Source: Bacillus litorisediminis
GTDB taxonomy: Bacteria; Bacillota; Bacilli; Bacillales; JC228
Reading direction: 5' to 3'
Length of the DNA stretch: 64,000 nucleotides
Assembly: GCF_022808645.1 (NCBI RefSeq)
Contig: NZ_JAKZKT010000002.1
Span: 101,478 to 165,477 of the forward strand
The position numbers were made by a program, and so were the translations under genes. Positions 38,284-46,383 of the stretch are shown one piece after another (position 1 is the stretch's first letter; each line of letters opens with the position of its first letter). The notes below the pieces were generated by a model. The model was given only the letters and a program-made list of their open reading frames with translations. It had not been told where the DNA came from and did not search any database.

Positions 38284-40284
38284 ATGTTTAATGAAAAGGA
38301 TCAGCTCGCGGTAAATACAATACGAACTCTATCAATCGATGCGGTTGAAAAGGCAAATTCAGGGCATCCAGGTATGCCGATGGGTGCCGCTCCAATGGCT
38401 TATACGCTATGGACACGCTTTATGAATCACAACCCGGAGAATCCTTCCTGGTTTAATAGAGACCGATTTGTTCTTTCCGCAGGACACGGATCTATGCTGC
38501 TCTATAGCTTATTGCATCTATCCGGATATGATTTAACGCTCGATGATATTAAAAATTTCCGTCAGTGGGGCAGCCGCACACCTGGACATCCAGAATACAA
38601 ACACACCCCTGGCGTTGAAGCTACGACAGGCCCATTAGGACAAGGGATTGGGATGGCTGTCGGAATGGCAATGGCTGAAAGACATTTAGCTGCAACCTAT
38701 AATAAAGAAGACCTTAATCTGATTGATCATTATACATATGCCATCTGCGGAGATGGTGATTTAATGGAGGGAGTAGCTGCTGAAGCTGTCTCTCTTGCCG
38801 GACATTTAAAGCTTGGCCGCTTAATTGTTCTTTACGATTCCAATGACATTTCATTAGATGGAGACTTAAATAAATCATTTTCTGAGAACATTCAAAAACG
38901 CTTTGAATCCTATGGATGGCATTATCTTCGTGTCAATGACGGAACAGACTTAGAAGAAATTGCAAAAGCCATTGAAGAGGCTAAAGCTGAGCTTTCAGCA
39001 CCAACACTAATCGAAGTCAAAACCGTGATTGGCTTTGGTGCTCCAAGTAAAGCTGGCACATCTGGTGCTCACGGTGCTCCTTTAGGAAGAGAAGAGCTGA
39101 TTAAGACGAAGCAAGCATATAAATGGGATTTTGAGTCAGATTTCCACGTCCCTGAAGAAGTGTATGAATTGTTTAAATCCAGTGTTTTAGAAAAAGGAAA
39201 GCAGGAGGAAGAAAAGTGGAACCAATTGTTCCAGACCTATGCTTCTAAATATCCGGAATTAGCGAATCAGCTTCAAAAGGCTATCAATCAAGAATTGCCA
39301 GATAATTGGGATCAAGAACTTCCTGAATATGAGGTTGGAAAAGGCAAGGCAACCCGCGCATCTTCAGGAGAAGTTTTAAATGCCCTTGCGCAAAATGTCC
39401 CTTATATTTTTGGCGGATCTGCTGACTTAGCCGGTTCTAATAAAACGATGATTAAAGGCTCAGATGATTTCAGTGCCGAAAGCTATCAGGGCCGGAATAT
39501 TTGGTTTGGTGTCCGTGAGTTTGCAATGGCTGCTGCTCTCAATGGGATGGCCTTGCATGGAGGACTGCGCGTATTCGGAGGGACCTTCTTTGTATTCTCT
39601 GATTACCTCCGACCTGCCATTCGCTTATCTGCATTAATGGGGGTGCCAGTCACTTATGTGTTAACACACGATAGTATTGCAGTCGGTGAAGACGGGCCAA
39701 CTCATGAGCCTGTTGAGCAATTGCCATCACTTCGGGCTATGCCAAATCTATCTGTAATCAGGCCTGCAGATGCCAATGAAGTCAAAGCTGCCTGGAAAAT
39801 AGCAATATCTTCAAAAGAACGGCCAACCTTATTAGTGCTGTCACGTCAGGACTTACCGACCTTGGAAAATACCGCGTCTCTTGCAGACGAAGGTGTAGCA
39901 AAGGGGGCATATATCGTTTCTCCTGCGGAAAAAGAAGTGCCAGATGTTTTATTACTGGCCACCGGAAGTGAAGTGAGTCTCGCAGTAGAAGCACAAGCAG
40001 CTCTTCGCAAGGACGGAATCGAAGCTTCTGTCGTCAGTATGCCTGCTTGGGACCGATTTGAAGAACAGTCAGCATCCTATAAAGAAGCTGTGCTGCCAAA
40101 GGCTGTTAAAAAGCGGCTTGCGATTGAAATGGCTTCACCACTTGGCTGGGACCGATACGTAGGGGATGAAGGAGAAATCCTTGGTATTCACCAATTCGGT
40201 GCATCGGCTCCTGGTGAAATAGTCGTTAAAGAATACGGTTTTACGGTTGAAAATGTAGTTTCTAAAGTGAAGGCTATGTTTTAA
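38284..40284 (+). CDS. tkt: Transketolase
   Basis: Transketolase moves two-carbon units between sugars in the non-oxidative pentose phosphate pathway, using thiamine diphosphate. From the ATG at 38284 (AAAGGA 9 nt upstream) it has 666 residues, like B. subtilis Tkt (667). The N-terminal [15 protein letters not shown], the cofactor motif [10 protein letters not shown] near 155 and [16 protein letters not shown] near 470 are present. The open frame extends 27 codons upstream, but those codons have no ribosome site. Confidence 0.97.
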   Translation: MFNEKDQLAVNTIRTLSIDAVEKANSGHPGMPMGAAPMAYTLWTRFMNHNPENPSWFNRDRFVLSAGHGSMLLYSLLHLSGYDLTLDDIKNFRQWGSRTPGHPEYKHTPGVEATTGPLGQGIGMAVGMAMAERHLAATYNKEDLNLIDHYTYAICGDGDLMEGVAAEAVSLAGHLKLGRLIVLYDSNDISLDGDLNKSFSENIQKRFESYGWHYLRVNDGTDLEEIAKAIEEAKAELSAPTLIEVKTVIGFGAPSKAGTSGAHGAPLGREELIKTKQAYKWDFESDFHVPEEVYELFKSSVLEKGKQEEEKWNQLFQTYASKYPELANQLQKAINQELPDNWDQELPEYEVGKGKATRASSGEVLNALAQNVPYIFGGSADLAGSNKTMIKGSDDFSAESYQGRNIWFGVREFAMAAALNGMALHGGLRVFGGTFFVFSDYLRPAIRLSALMGVPVTYVLTHDSIAVGEDGPTHEPVEQLPSLRAMPNLSVIRPADANEVKAAWKIAISSKERPTLLVLSRQDLPTLENTASLADEGVAKGAYIVSPAEKEVPDVLLLATGSEVSLAVEAQAALRKDGIEASVVSMPAWDRFEEQSASYKEAVLPKAVKKRLAIEMASPLGWDRYVGDEGEILGIHQFGASAPGEIVVKEYGFTVENVVSKVKAMF

Positions 40285-40290
40285 TAAATG

Positions 40291-40334
40291 GTAAAGTGCA
40301 TTCTTCCGCACATGGGAGGATGCACTTTTTTATT
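40291..40334 (+). terminator. Intrinsic terminator of tkt
   Basis: AAAGTGCATTCTTCC pairs with GGGAGGATGCACTTT and ends in a T-run. An almost identical hairpin lies at 42129-42171. Confidence 0.9.
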
Positions 40335-40432
40335 TTTTATTCATGGTCATTAAACTTTGAAACTTTTTTTCTTTTGCAAAGTCTTATTTAATGTAAAAAA
40401 TTTATCTCAAAGGGGAAGAAAGGGAGTGTTTT

Positions 40433-42055
40433 GTGGGTAAACAAACAGGAAAGATTTTAATAAGCTTGGTTTTCTTATCTGCCCTACTTTTTTCTTATTT
40501 TGTTCCTTCAGAAGAGAAGGCAAATGCTTCCGTGAAGGCAGATGTTCAGTTTAAAGGGAAAATCCTGCGAGATGTGGAAACCCATTATTATAAATTTACA
40601 ACAGTCGCAGAAGGAACTATAGAAGTTACTTGGGGGCAAGACACATTGGGGTCTGATTTTATCATTACTGATAAACATTGGTCTAAGATTTATTGGTTAG
40701 GCGATGTTTTGCCTAAAGGTGATTATTTTTTTGTGGTCAGCACCAATCCTGTGGAATCACCTGATGACCCAAGTATAGTAAGCTATGATTTTACTCTAAG
40801 TGGTTTGCCGTTTAAGAAACTTCCCGATGCTACATTACCGCAATTACATGTCACTAGTCCTCAAAAGAATGTCAATCGTCTTCCTGCAGGAGACCAAACG
40901 GTAACCATCGAGGGCAGTTCAAATGCGAAAGAGGTTCGATTCGGAATCTTTGGTCCCGATCTGCCTGCTGAAATCATCTAAAGCCCATTTAAACAAACGC
41001 TTTATTTTACCGATGCTAGTCCGACTCACAGTGCCTACTGTATAACAGCAATTAATGAATCAGGAAATCGTATAAATCGAAATTATGAGTTCATCCACCC
41101 GCATATAATCCGGGTCGAAGGAAAGAACATGTATGAAGTATCGGCAAATGCTGCGGCTGAATATGCAAAATATCCAGTCAATGATGAGCCAGAAAAAATC
41201 GATACTGTTTTTCTAGCAAATGGAGATGACCCTTCCTATTCTCTGTCAGTCACACCATTGGCCAAAATTCACAATGCCCCAATACTTCTTACCACCAGAC
41301 ATCACTTGCCTAAAAGTATCATGAAACAAATTCGTGCACTAAAGCCAACAACCGTCGTTCTTCTAGGGAGTCCAAAAGTCATTTCACCCAAGATTGTAAA
41401 AGAACTTAGATTACTCGGAATTAAAGAGATTAAGCGTATCAATGGAAATGACCCGATTAGCCTATCAGAACAAGCGGCTAAGAAAATTGATGAAAATGGC
41501 CAAGGTTTTATTGATACAGCAATCATTGCAAGTTCCAGCTCCAGTGAAAATCTGATAACTGCATCAGCGGCAGCAGCTGTTTTGCAGTACCCAATTCTTC
41601 TAGTAGAAAAAGACAATATTCCCAATAAAATTAAAACATTCATAAAAAACCATCCAAATTATAAAAGGTTTATCATCATCGGAAATGAAAGTTCTATCTC
41701 AAAGGAAGTCGAAGATACCATCCGTTCATATAATAAAGAAATCCAGATTGACCGGATTTCCGGGAAAGATGTCTATGAAGTTTCAGCAAACAGCGCAAGG
41801 TATTTTGGTTTTGGGATTACCAATATGGCGATTGTGAACGGTGACGGGATTGATGCCGTCATTGGGAGTTCAATAGTGTCAAAACTTGGCGGCACTGTCT
41901 TGCTCACGCCACCAGACAAATTACACAGCAGCATTAAAGCCTACCTTGATGAGCAGGTTGCAAAATCCGCTGATATGCTTCAAGTTTATATGATTGGAGA
42001 TCCATCAAGGATATCCGATCAAGTATATAAACAAATTAGGAGTTATTTGAAATAG
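40433..42055 (+). pseudogene. Secreted cell-wall-binding-repeat (CWB2) protein gene with an in-frame stop
   Basis: The GTG at 40433 (AGGGAG 6 nt upstream) opens a secreted protein with a signal peptide (ILISLVFLSALLFSYFV) and an N-terminal beta-rich domain. The frame meets a TAA at 40979-40981 but continues in the same frame to 42055; the ATG at 41129 is exactly 49 codons after the stop. The second part holds three putative cell-wall-binding type 2 repeats (TVFLANGDDPSYSLSVTPLA, TAIIASSSSSENLITASAAA, MAIVNGDGIDAVIGSSIV). A single point mutation therefore separates it from a full-length gene of about 540 codons. Readthrough or sequencing error are alternatives. Confidence 0.85.
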
Positions 42056-42128
42056 CTGTTTGCAAACCCCTGTGTTTAATAAAGAATACAGGAGGAAAAG
42101 TGGTACCAATGGTTCAAAATTATTCTTC

Positions 42129-42171
42129 AAAAGTGCATTCTTTCGAACTTGGAAGGATGCACTTTTTTTAC
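42129..42171 (+). terminator. Intrinsic terminator after the CWB2 gene
   Basis: AAAAGTGCATTCTTTC pairs with GGAAGGATGCACTTTTTTT. Its stem sequence nearly copies the tkt terminator at 40291-40334. Confidence 0.9.
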
Positions 42172-42245
42172 GTTATAGTCAAGTTGTGAGTTATTTTAGC
42201 GTTAAAGTATTTCAATGACAATAGTAAAAAAATTATCATAATACC

Positions 42246-42274
42246 TTGACAGTCACAGTAATGTGATTTATATT
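42246..42274 (+). promoter_or_regulatory. Promoter of the padR operon with internal palindrome
   Basis: TTGACA (42246-42251), a 17-bp spacer and TATATT (42269-42274) form a strong promoter. The spacer is almost filled by the inverted repeat GTCACA-GTAA-TGTGAT (42252-42267), a good candidate operator for the PadR regulator encoded downstream. Confidence 0.7.
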
Positions 42275-42411
42275 GTACTTATAAGAATTGATCAGCGGTG
42301 TGTTATAAAACACTGTATCTTCATGGCTATGTAGAACTCGGATTCCTCAATTGTAAAGAAGTGAATGAACATATGTCATAGTATTAATTATTGTACAAAG
42401 GAGGTGTTTAG

Positions 42412-42765
42412 ATGACTGAAAATAAAATGTCCTCCGATTTACTCAGAGGACATACAGATACTATAATTTTGAATTTGTTAATGACCGGAGATAATTATGG
42501 GTATGAAATCTCCAAATTAGTACTAGTAAATTCTAATCATGATTATGAACTGAAAGAGGCTACCATGTATTCAAGTCTGAAGAGGCTTGAAAAGGATGGC
42601 AATATAGTTTCCTATTGGGGAGATGAAACTCATGGAGGAAGAAGGAAATATTATAGGATAACAGAAAAAGGGAAAAATACGTACTTCGAAAATAAAAAAA
42701 ATTGGGAATATGCAAAACGTATTTTAGATCAATTATTAGGAAAAGGTGATACTGATGAAAAATAA
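42412..42765 (+). CDS. PadR family transcriptional regulator
   Basis: The 117-residue protein has the PadR winged-helix signature: LLRGHTDTIILNLLMTGDNYGYEI, EATMYSSLKRLEKDGNI and GGRRKYYRITEKGK. Small PadR proteins without a long C-terminal domain often sense drugs and autorepress. AAAGGAGGTG precedes the ATG at 42412. It overlaps the next gene by 11 bp, so the two are co-expressed and probably functionally linked. Confidence 0.92.
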   Translation: MTENKMSSDLLRGHTDTIILNLLMTGDNYGYEISKLVLVNSNHDYELKEATMYSSLKRLEKDGNIVSYWGDETHGGRRKYYRITEKGKNTYFENKKNWEYAKRILDQLLGKGDTDEK

Positions 42766-43480
42766 ATTAATCAAACATATAGATGGTTTGTTTTTGCCAT
42801 ACGACGATTCACATGCAGTTAGAGAGTTAAAAGAAGAATTGTATACGAATTTGCAAGAGAGATTAAAAGATTTAAAAGAACAGGGTTATGATGATGAAAC
42901 GGCTTATAGTATGACGATTAATTCCATTGGAGATATATCAGAATTAGTGGAAAATGTTGCAGAAACGCGAATTGATTCCCAGCAACACCCAAGGGCTAGG
43001 GATTTTTCAAAAATGGATCTTAGGAATTCAGATTTTAAAGGAGTAAGTTTACCAAAAGCTGAGTTTAGCAAAAGCGTGCTGGGAGGTTCTGATTTTACCG
43101 GTGCAGATTTGTCGAACAGCTCCTTTAAATCCTGCGATTTAAGAAATGTAAGCTTTGATGGTGCAAATCTCTCAGGAGCTAAATTATCGAAGACAGATTT
43201 ATCAAAAACAAGTTTTAAAAACAGTATGTTAGATAATACGGATTTTAGTTATTCTAATTTATCCGGTGTACAATTTGACAATCAAACATTAAATGGCACT
43301 ATATTTTATTCTGCAGGATTAAAAGGGGCATCTTTTAAAAATGCCGTATTCCGCAATGTATCTTTTAAGTATGCCTCTGGTTGTAATCTAGTCAATTTCG
43401 ACGGGGCGACAATGGATAAGGCAACTTATGCTGTATTGAAAAGTCAAAAAGCCAAATTGACGAAAGTCACTATTATTTAA
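42755..43480 (+). CDS. HAAS-type N-domain plus pentapeptide-repeat protein
   Basis: The 241-residue protein (ATG at 42755, AGGTGAT 6 nt upstream, inside the end of padR) has two parts. Residues 1-75 are an alpha-helical domain (AVRELKEELYTNLQERLKDL, GYDDETAYSMTINSIGD) typical of proteins encoded next to PadR regulators (HAAS or permease-prefix type). Residues 88-225 are a right-handed beta-helix of pentapeptide repeats, A(D/N)LXX-like units such as DLRNSDFKGVSL and ANLSGAKLSKTDLSKTSF. Pentapeptide proteins can mimic DNA and protect gyrase, but no such activity is established here. It has no membrane segment. Confidence 0.85.
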   Translation: MKNKLIKHIDGLFLPYDDSHAVRELKEELYTNLQERLKDLKEQGYDDETAYSMTINSIGDISELVENVAETRIDSQQHPRARDFSKMDLRNSDFKGVSLPKAEFSKSVLGGSDFTGADLSNSSFKSCDLRNVSFDGANLSGAKLSKTDLSKTSFKNSMLDNTDFSYSNLSGVQFDNQTLNGTIFYSAGLKGASFKNAVFRNVSFKYASGCNLVNFDGATMDKATYAVLKSQKAKLTKVTII

Positions 43481-43494
43481 GAATTTGCAGTATA

Positions 43495-43941
43495 TTAATC
43501 TTTTTCCGATCGATTTTTTATAATGTGCTTCCAATGCTCGGGAAGTTCATGTGTTAGTAAATGTTGAAATTCAAGTAACCTCGGCCCGCTTGGATCTATA
43601 TCGAACACTAAACGGTCTTTTTCCACTGAAATATGGGGTCCTACTACGGGTGTAACCTCACGAGTAACTAAAAATTTGAAGGACCGATACCCAAATACTC
43701 TATCTGTACTCATAACATTAACCATGTACCCATGTACCATTGGAGAAGAGGTTAGGAATTTCGAGTAATATTGTTCTACCGGTTCATTAATATAAGGGTA
43801 TAGTAATGTAATGAACATATCATGATAGAGTTCCTCTCTAGATTCTTGAGGCGGCTTCGGCATTGATTCAGCAGAGCCAACTGTATGAATTGTCATATAT
43901 AGGAAAAGAGATAGTAAAATAGCAGAACGATACTTCTTCAT
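43495..43941 (-). CDS. DUF3888 secreted protein
   Basis: The 148-residue protein has a signal peptide (ILLSLFLYMTIHTVGSA) and a mature domain of the DUF3888 type (MFITLLYPYINEPVEQYYSKFL ... VFDIDPSGPRLLEFQHLLTHELPEHWK). Such proteins are common in Bacillus and have no known function. AGGAGTGATATCCA precedes the ATG at 43941. It is convergent with the pentapeptide gene, with only a 14-bp gap. Confidence 0.8.
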   Translation of the reverse strand: MKKYRSAILLSLFLYMTIHTVGSAESMPKPPQESREELYHDMFITLLYPYINEPVEQYYSKFLTSSPMVHGYMVNVMSTDRVFGYRSFKFLVTREVTPVVGPHISVEKDRLVFDIDPSGPRLLEFQHLLTHELPEHWKHIIKNRSEKD

Positions 43942-44083
43942 TGGATATCACTCCTAGAAATCAATCACTTCTATGTTTCCCATTAGATTAAAAGACTATG
44001 GCAAAAAACAGACTTATTTAGAGAACCAAGTTCTGCTAGAAATTTGAAAAGGGTGAGAAACTATATAATGTCGAAAAAAAACA

Positions 44084-44137
44084 GGACCCGAATTTTCAAT
44101 ACTTTTGTAAAAAGTATCGAAAACTCGGGATTTTTAT
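44084..44137 (-). terminator. Terminator of the DinB pair (bidirectional hairpin)
   Basis: CCCGA-ATTTTCAATACTTTT pairs with AAAAGTATCGAAAACTCGGG across a short loop. The T-run on the minus strand suits the DinB genes. Confidence 0.85.
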
Positions 44138-44143
44138 ATTCGC

Positions 44144-44611
44144 TTACTGGCTTTGCTGATATGCTTCCTTCACCCGCTCGATTTGTGAAAGATGTCCGCG
44201 AATATGCTGAACACGAAATTCTAACAATTCCTTGAAGGTGAAACGACCTGCATCAGGGTACACCCCCACACGTTCGAAATGTTCCGTTTTCAAATGATCG
44301 ATAATACTCAGCATGTTTGTCCGTAACAATTGGAACAGCAGCAGATGCTGCTTACGGTCCAAATGCTCATACCCTAAATGATTTGTCCATGCATCCTGGT
44401 CAACTGAAAACAGCATTGGTTCTTCCTCAGCCAACACTTTTTTCATCCTAGCGGTCGAGACAAGTTCGGAATCGGTTACATGGATGATGATCTGATGAAT
44501 ACTCCATTTGTCTGGTGCTGGCTTAAAATGAAGCTCCTCTTCAGTCAAGCCTTCGATCGCTTTTTGCAGCATTTCGTATCCTCTACTATACTCTTCAATC
44601 AACGCGTCCAC
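44144..44611 (-). CDS. DinB-family protein (first)
   Basis: The 155-residue protein has the four-helix DinB/YfiT fold signature: PAPDKWSIHQIIIHVTDSEL near residue 32 and a C-terminal RVQHIRGHLSQIERV. The conserved histidines would bind a divalent metal. Members include thiol-dependent transferases of bacillithiol or mycothiol type, but most are uncharacterised. The start is GTG at 44611 after GGGAGGAT. It lies 25 bp downstream of a second DinB gene. Confidence 0.88.
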   Translation of the reverse strand: MDALIEEYSRGYEMLQKAIEGLTEEELHFKPAPDKWSIHQIIIHVTDSELVSTARMKKVLAEEEPMLFSVDQDAWTNHLGYEHLDRKQHLLLFQLLRTNMLSIIDHLKTEHFERVGVYPDAGRFTFKELLEFRVQHIRGHLSQIERVKEAYQQSQ

Positions 44612-44636
44612 AGTTATCCTCCCGTTTCTTTGAAAA

Positions 44637-45164
44637 TTATTTTTTATTCAATATCCCTAAGTATTCAATCCACGGCCCAACGTCGATTCTATATCTATTA
44701 CCCATAACCCGGACGATTTGAGCAATATGCGTTAAATCATGAACGACCCATGTTGAGATTAATTCTCTAACTTTTACCACACCAAAAGCTGGGTGGGAAC
44801 CCGTCTTTTCAAGGTCTTTCTCGGGGTCAACCAGCTCCATAAGTCTAATTAAATTTTGTGTTCGAAGAGTTTTAAACTCAATCAAACTTTGCTCTATTGA
44901 TCTTTCTGACTTCCCATTTAAATGTGAAAAACGGTCAAATGGAGGAAATGGCTGACTTTCACCTTCTTGAAGAATATGTTCTAACCTCGGCATCCAATTA
45001 TTTTTTTCTCCCTCAATCAGGTGCTCAACCACTTCTAAGGGATTCCATGTATATTCACCTTCATTGGATTCAAGCCATCCCTTGGATAAACCAGATAAAA
45101 AGTACTCCAATGTTTGCGGTGTACGTTCTAGTACCTCGATTGCTTCTTTTATATCAAAATTCAT
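44637..45164 (-). CDS. DinB-family protein (second)
   Basis: This 175-residue paralogue has metal-ligand-type histidines in [18 protein letters not shown] near residue 41 and in [17 protein letters not shown] near 145. AAGGAGGAGTACTAA precedes the ATG at 45164. The two tandem DinB genes probably form an operon with one terminator. Activity is unknown; a bacillithiol-dependent transferase is a reasonable guess. Confidence 0.88.
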   Translation of the reverse strand: MNFDIKEAIEVLERTPQTLEYFLSGLSKGWLESNEGEYTWNPLEVVEHLIEGEKNNWMPRLEHILQEGESQPFPPFDRFSHLNGKSERSIEQSLIEFKTLRTQNLIRLMELVDPEKDLEKTGSHPAFGVVKVRELISTWVVHDLTHIAQIVRVMGNRYRIDVGPWIEYLGILNKK

Positions 45165-45363
45165 TTAGTACTCCTCCTTTCGTTCATAACTTATAGCTGG
45201 TATTTTGATAAATGGCTCCTTTGTACAATATATGTCTCATATATTTCTCCAACGCTATGAATTTAACCTGTATGAATTTCAAATTTCGTATTTTCTAGCG
45301 GGAAACTCTAGTCATTCTGCTAAATGTTAGTGTATTCTAGTAATAGTAAGAAAATTTTGTGTT

Positions 45364-45370
45364 TTCGACA
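45364..45370 (-). promoter_or_regulatory. Spo0A box (0A box) upstream of sirA
   Basis: TGTCGAA on the minus strand matches the Spo0A consensus heptamer about 95 bp before sirA. B. subtilis sirA is a direct Spo0A target, which makes this single heptamer more believable than chance alone. The rest of 45165-45363 shows no gene. Confidence 0.5.
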
Positions 45371-45465
45371 AAATTAGTGAAAGAAATAAACAAATATCAA
45401 CATATTTTCAAATTTTCCTCATATAAAATAGAGAAAGACTAAATAAAGGGTGGAGGGAAGTTGGC

Positions 45466-45906
45466 TTGCGGCAATATGACCTGTACAGAATCGAAAAGTC
45501 AGTAGCGATGTATTATTATGGACGGGAGCGGCAATTCTTTGGTTTGTTTAAGGAATACCGCTATTCAGAGGGAAAGTTTAAACAGATTGTAGAAGGCCAA
45601 ATTAACTACATTACAGAAAATATTCCTATATTACCCTTGCACCAATTATTAAAGGAAGGCTCTAAGCGGATGCAGCCATTTTATAATGAAGGAAATTTAT
45701 ATTGGATCAGAAAAGATGATGAAAGTGAAGAATCAGCCTATATGGAGCTTTTCGAAAAGAAAATTACCATCCACGCAATAGGAGACCACGAAATAGAGAA
45801 TGTGTTTTTTGAAATACTTAAAAAAATGGATAATTTCTTAGCAATTGATATAGAAAATGAACGTTATGGATGGTTAAAGCCTTGGAGAGAAAGAAAATAT
45901 ATATAA
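45466..45906 (+). CDS. sirA: SirA, sporulation inhibitor of replication
   Basis: SirA binds DnaA domain I at the onset of sporulation and blocks new rounds of replication. The 146-residue protein matches B. subtilis SirA (148) in the segments YGRERQFFGLFKEY, QINYITENIPILPLH and the ending FFEILKKMDNFLAIDIENERYGWL. The start is TTG at 45466, 8 nt after GGAGGG. The tkt-sirA-yneF order is conserved apart from the 5-kb insert upstream. Confidence 0.9.
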   Translation: MRQYDLYRIEKSVAMYYYGRERQFFGLFKEYRYSEGKFKQIVEGQINYITENIPILPLHQLLKEGSKRMQPFYNEGNLYWIRKDDESEESAYMELFEKKITIHAIGDHEIENVFFEILKKMDNFLAIDIENERYGWLKPWRERKYI

Positions 45907-45994
45907 TAACTAGCAATTAGGGGTTCACATATTGTATTATCATAGTTGGTTTAGTACACTGTAAGGTAGACAACATGAAGGAGGAAAGCTTTTT

Positions 45995-46213
45995 ATGTGG
46001 TGGATGTATACTCTAGTGGGTGTAATCGCTTTACTCGCAGGTGTAGCGCTCGGCTTTTTTATTGCGAGAAAATACATGATGGATTATTTAAAGAAGAACC
46101 CACCTATTAATGAACAAATGCTTCGTGTCATGATGACACAAATGGGCATGAAACCATCTCAGAAGAAAATTAACCAAATGATGGCTGCTATGAATAAACA
46201 GCAACTAAAATAA
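45995..46213 (+). CDS. yneF: YneF family protein (UPF0154)
   Basis: The 72-residue protein has one N-terminal membrane helix ([19 protein letters not shown]) followed by the invariant [27 protein letters not shown] motif of UPF0154. Its function is unknown. AAGGAGGAAAGC precedes the ATG at 45995. A terminator follows. Confidence 0.95.
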   Translation: MWWMYTLVGVIALLAGVALGFFIARKYMMDYLKKNPPINEQMLRVMMTQMGMKPSQKKINQMMAAMNKQQLK

Positions 46214-46227
46214 ACAAACAAAAGGAC

Positions 46228-46258
46228 AAGCACTCATTTAGAGTGCTTTATTTTTTTG
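46228..46258 (+). terminator. Intrinsic terminator of yneF
   Basis: AAGCACTC / GAGTGCTT with an ATTTA loop is followed by a T-run. Confidence 0.9.
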
Positions 46259-46261
46259 CTA

Positions 46262-46291
46262 TTTACAAATACCGAACATTTGTTCTATAAT
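46262..46291 (+). promoter_or_regulatory. Promoter of the ABC exporter pair with a LexA-type box
   Basis: TTTACA (46262-46267), an 18-bp spacer and TATAAT (46286-46291) precede the exporter genes. The sequence CGAACATTTGTTCT (46273-46286) fits GAAC-N4-GTTC perfectly in its core and differs from the full Bacillus LexA site only in the last base. It fills the spacer and touches the -10 element, where a repressor would block polymerase. Confidence 0.65.
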
Positions 46292-46383
46292 TAAAAGGAA
46301 ATTATTTTCAATCTTTTTTGTTGCCGGAAATTTTGGTAAACTATTTTGGTATGATTTGGGAAGATAACAGTGGAGGAAAACAA

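Noticed and set aside
44044..44235. 63-codon plus-strand gene
   Set aside because: It is composed of the DinB terminator hairpin and the antisense of the DinB gene end.
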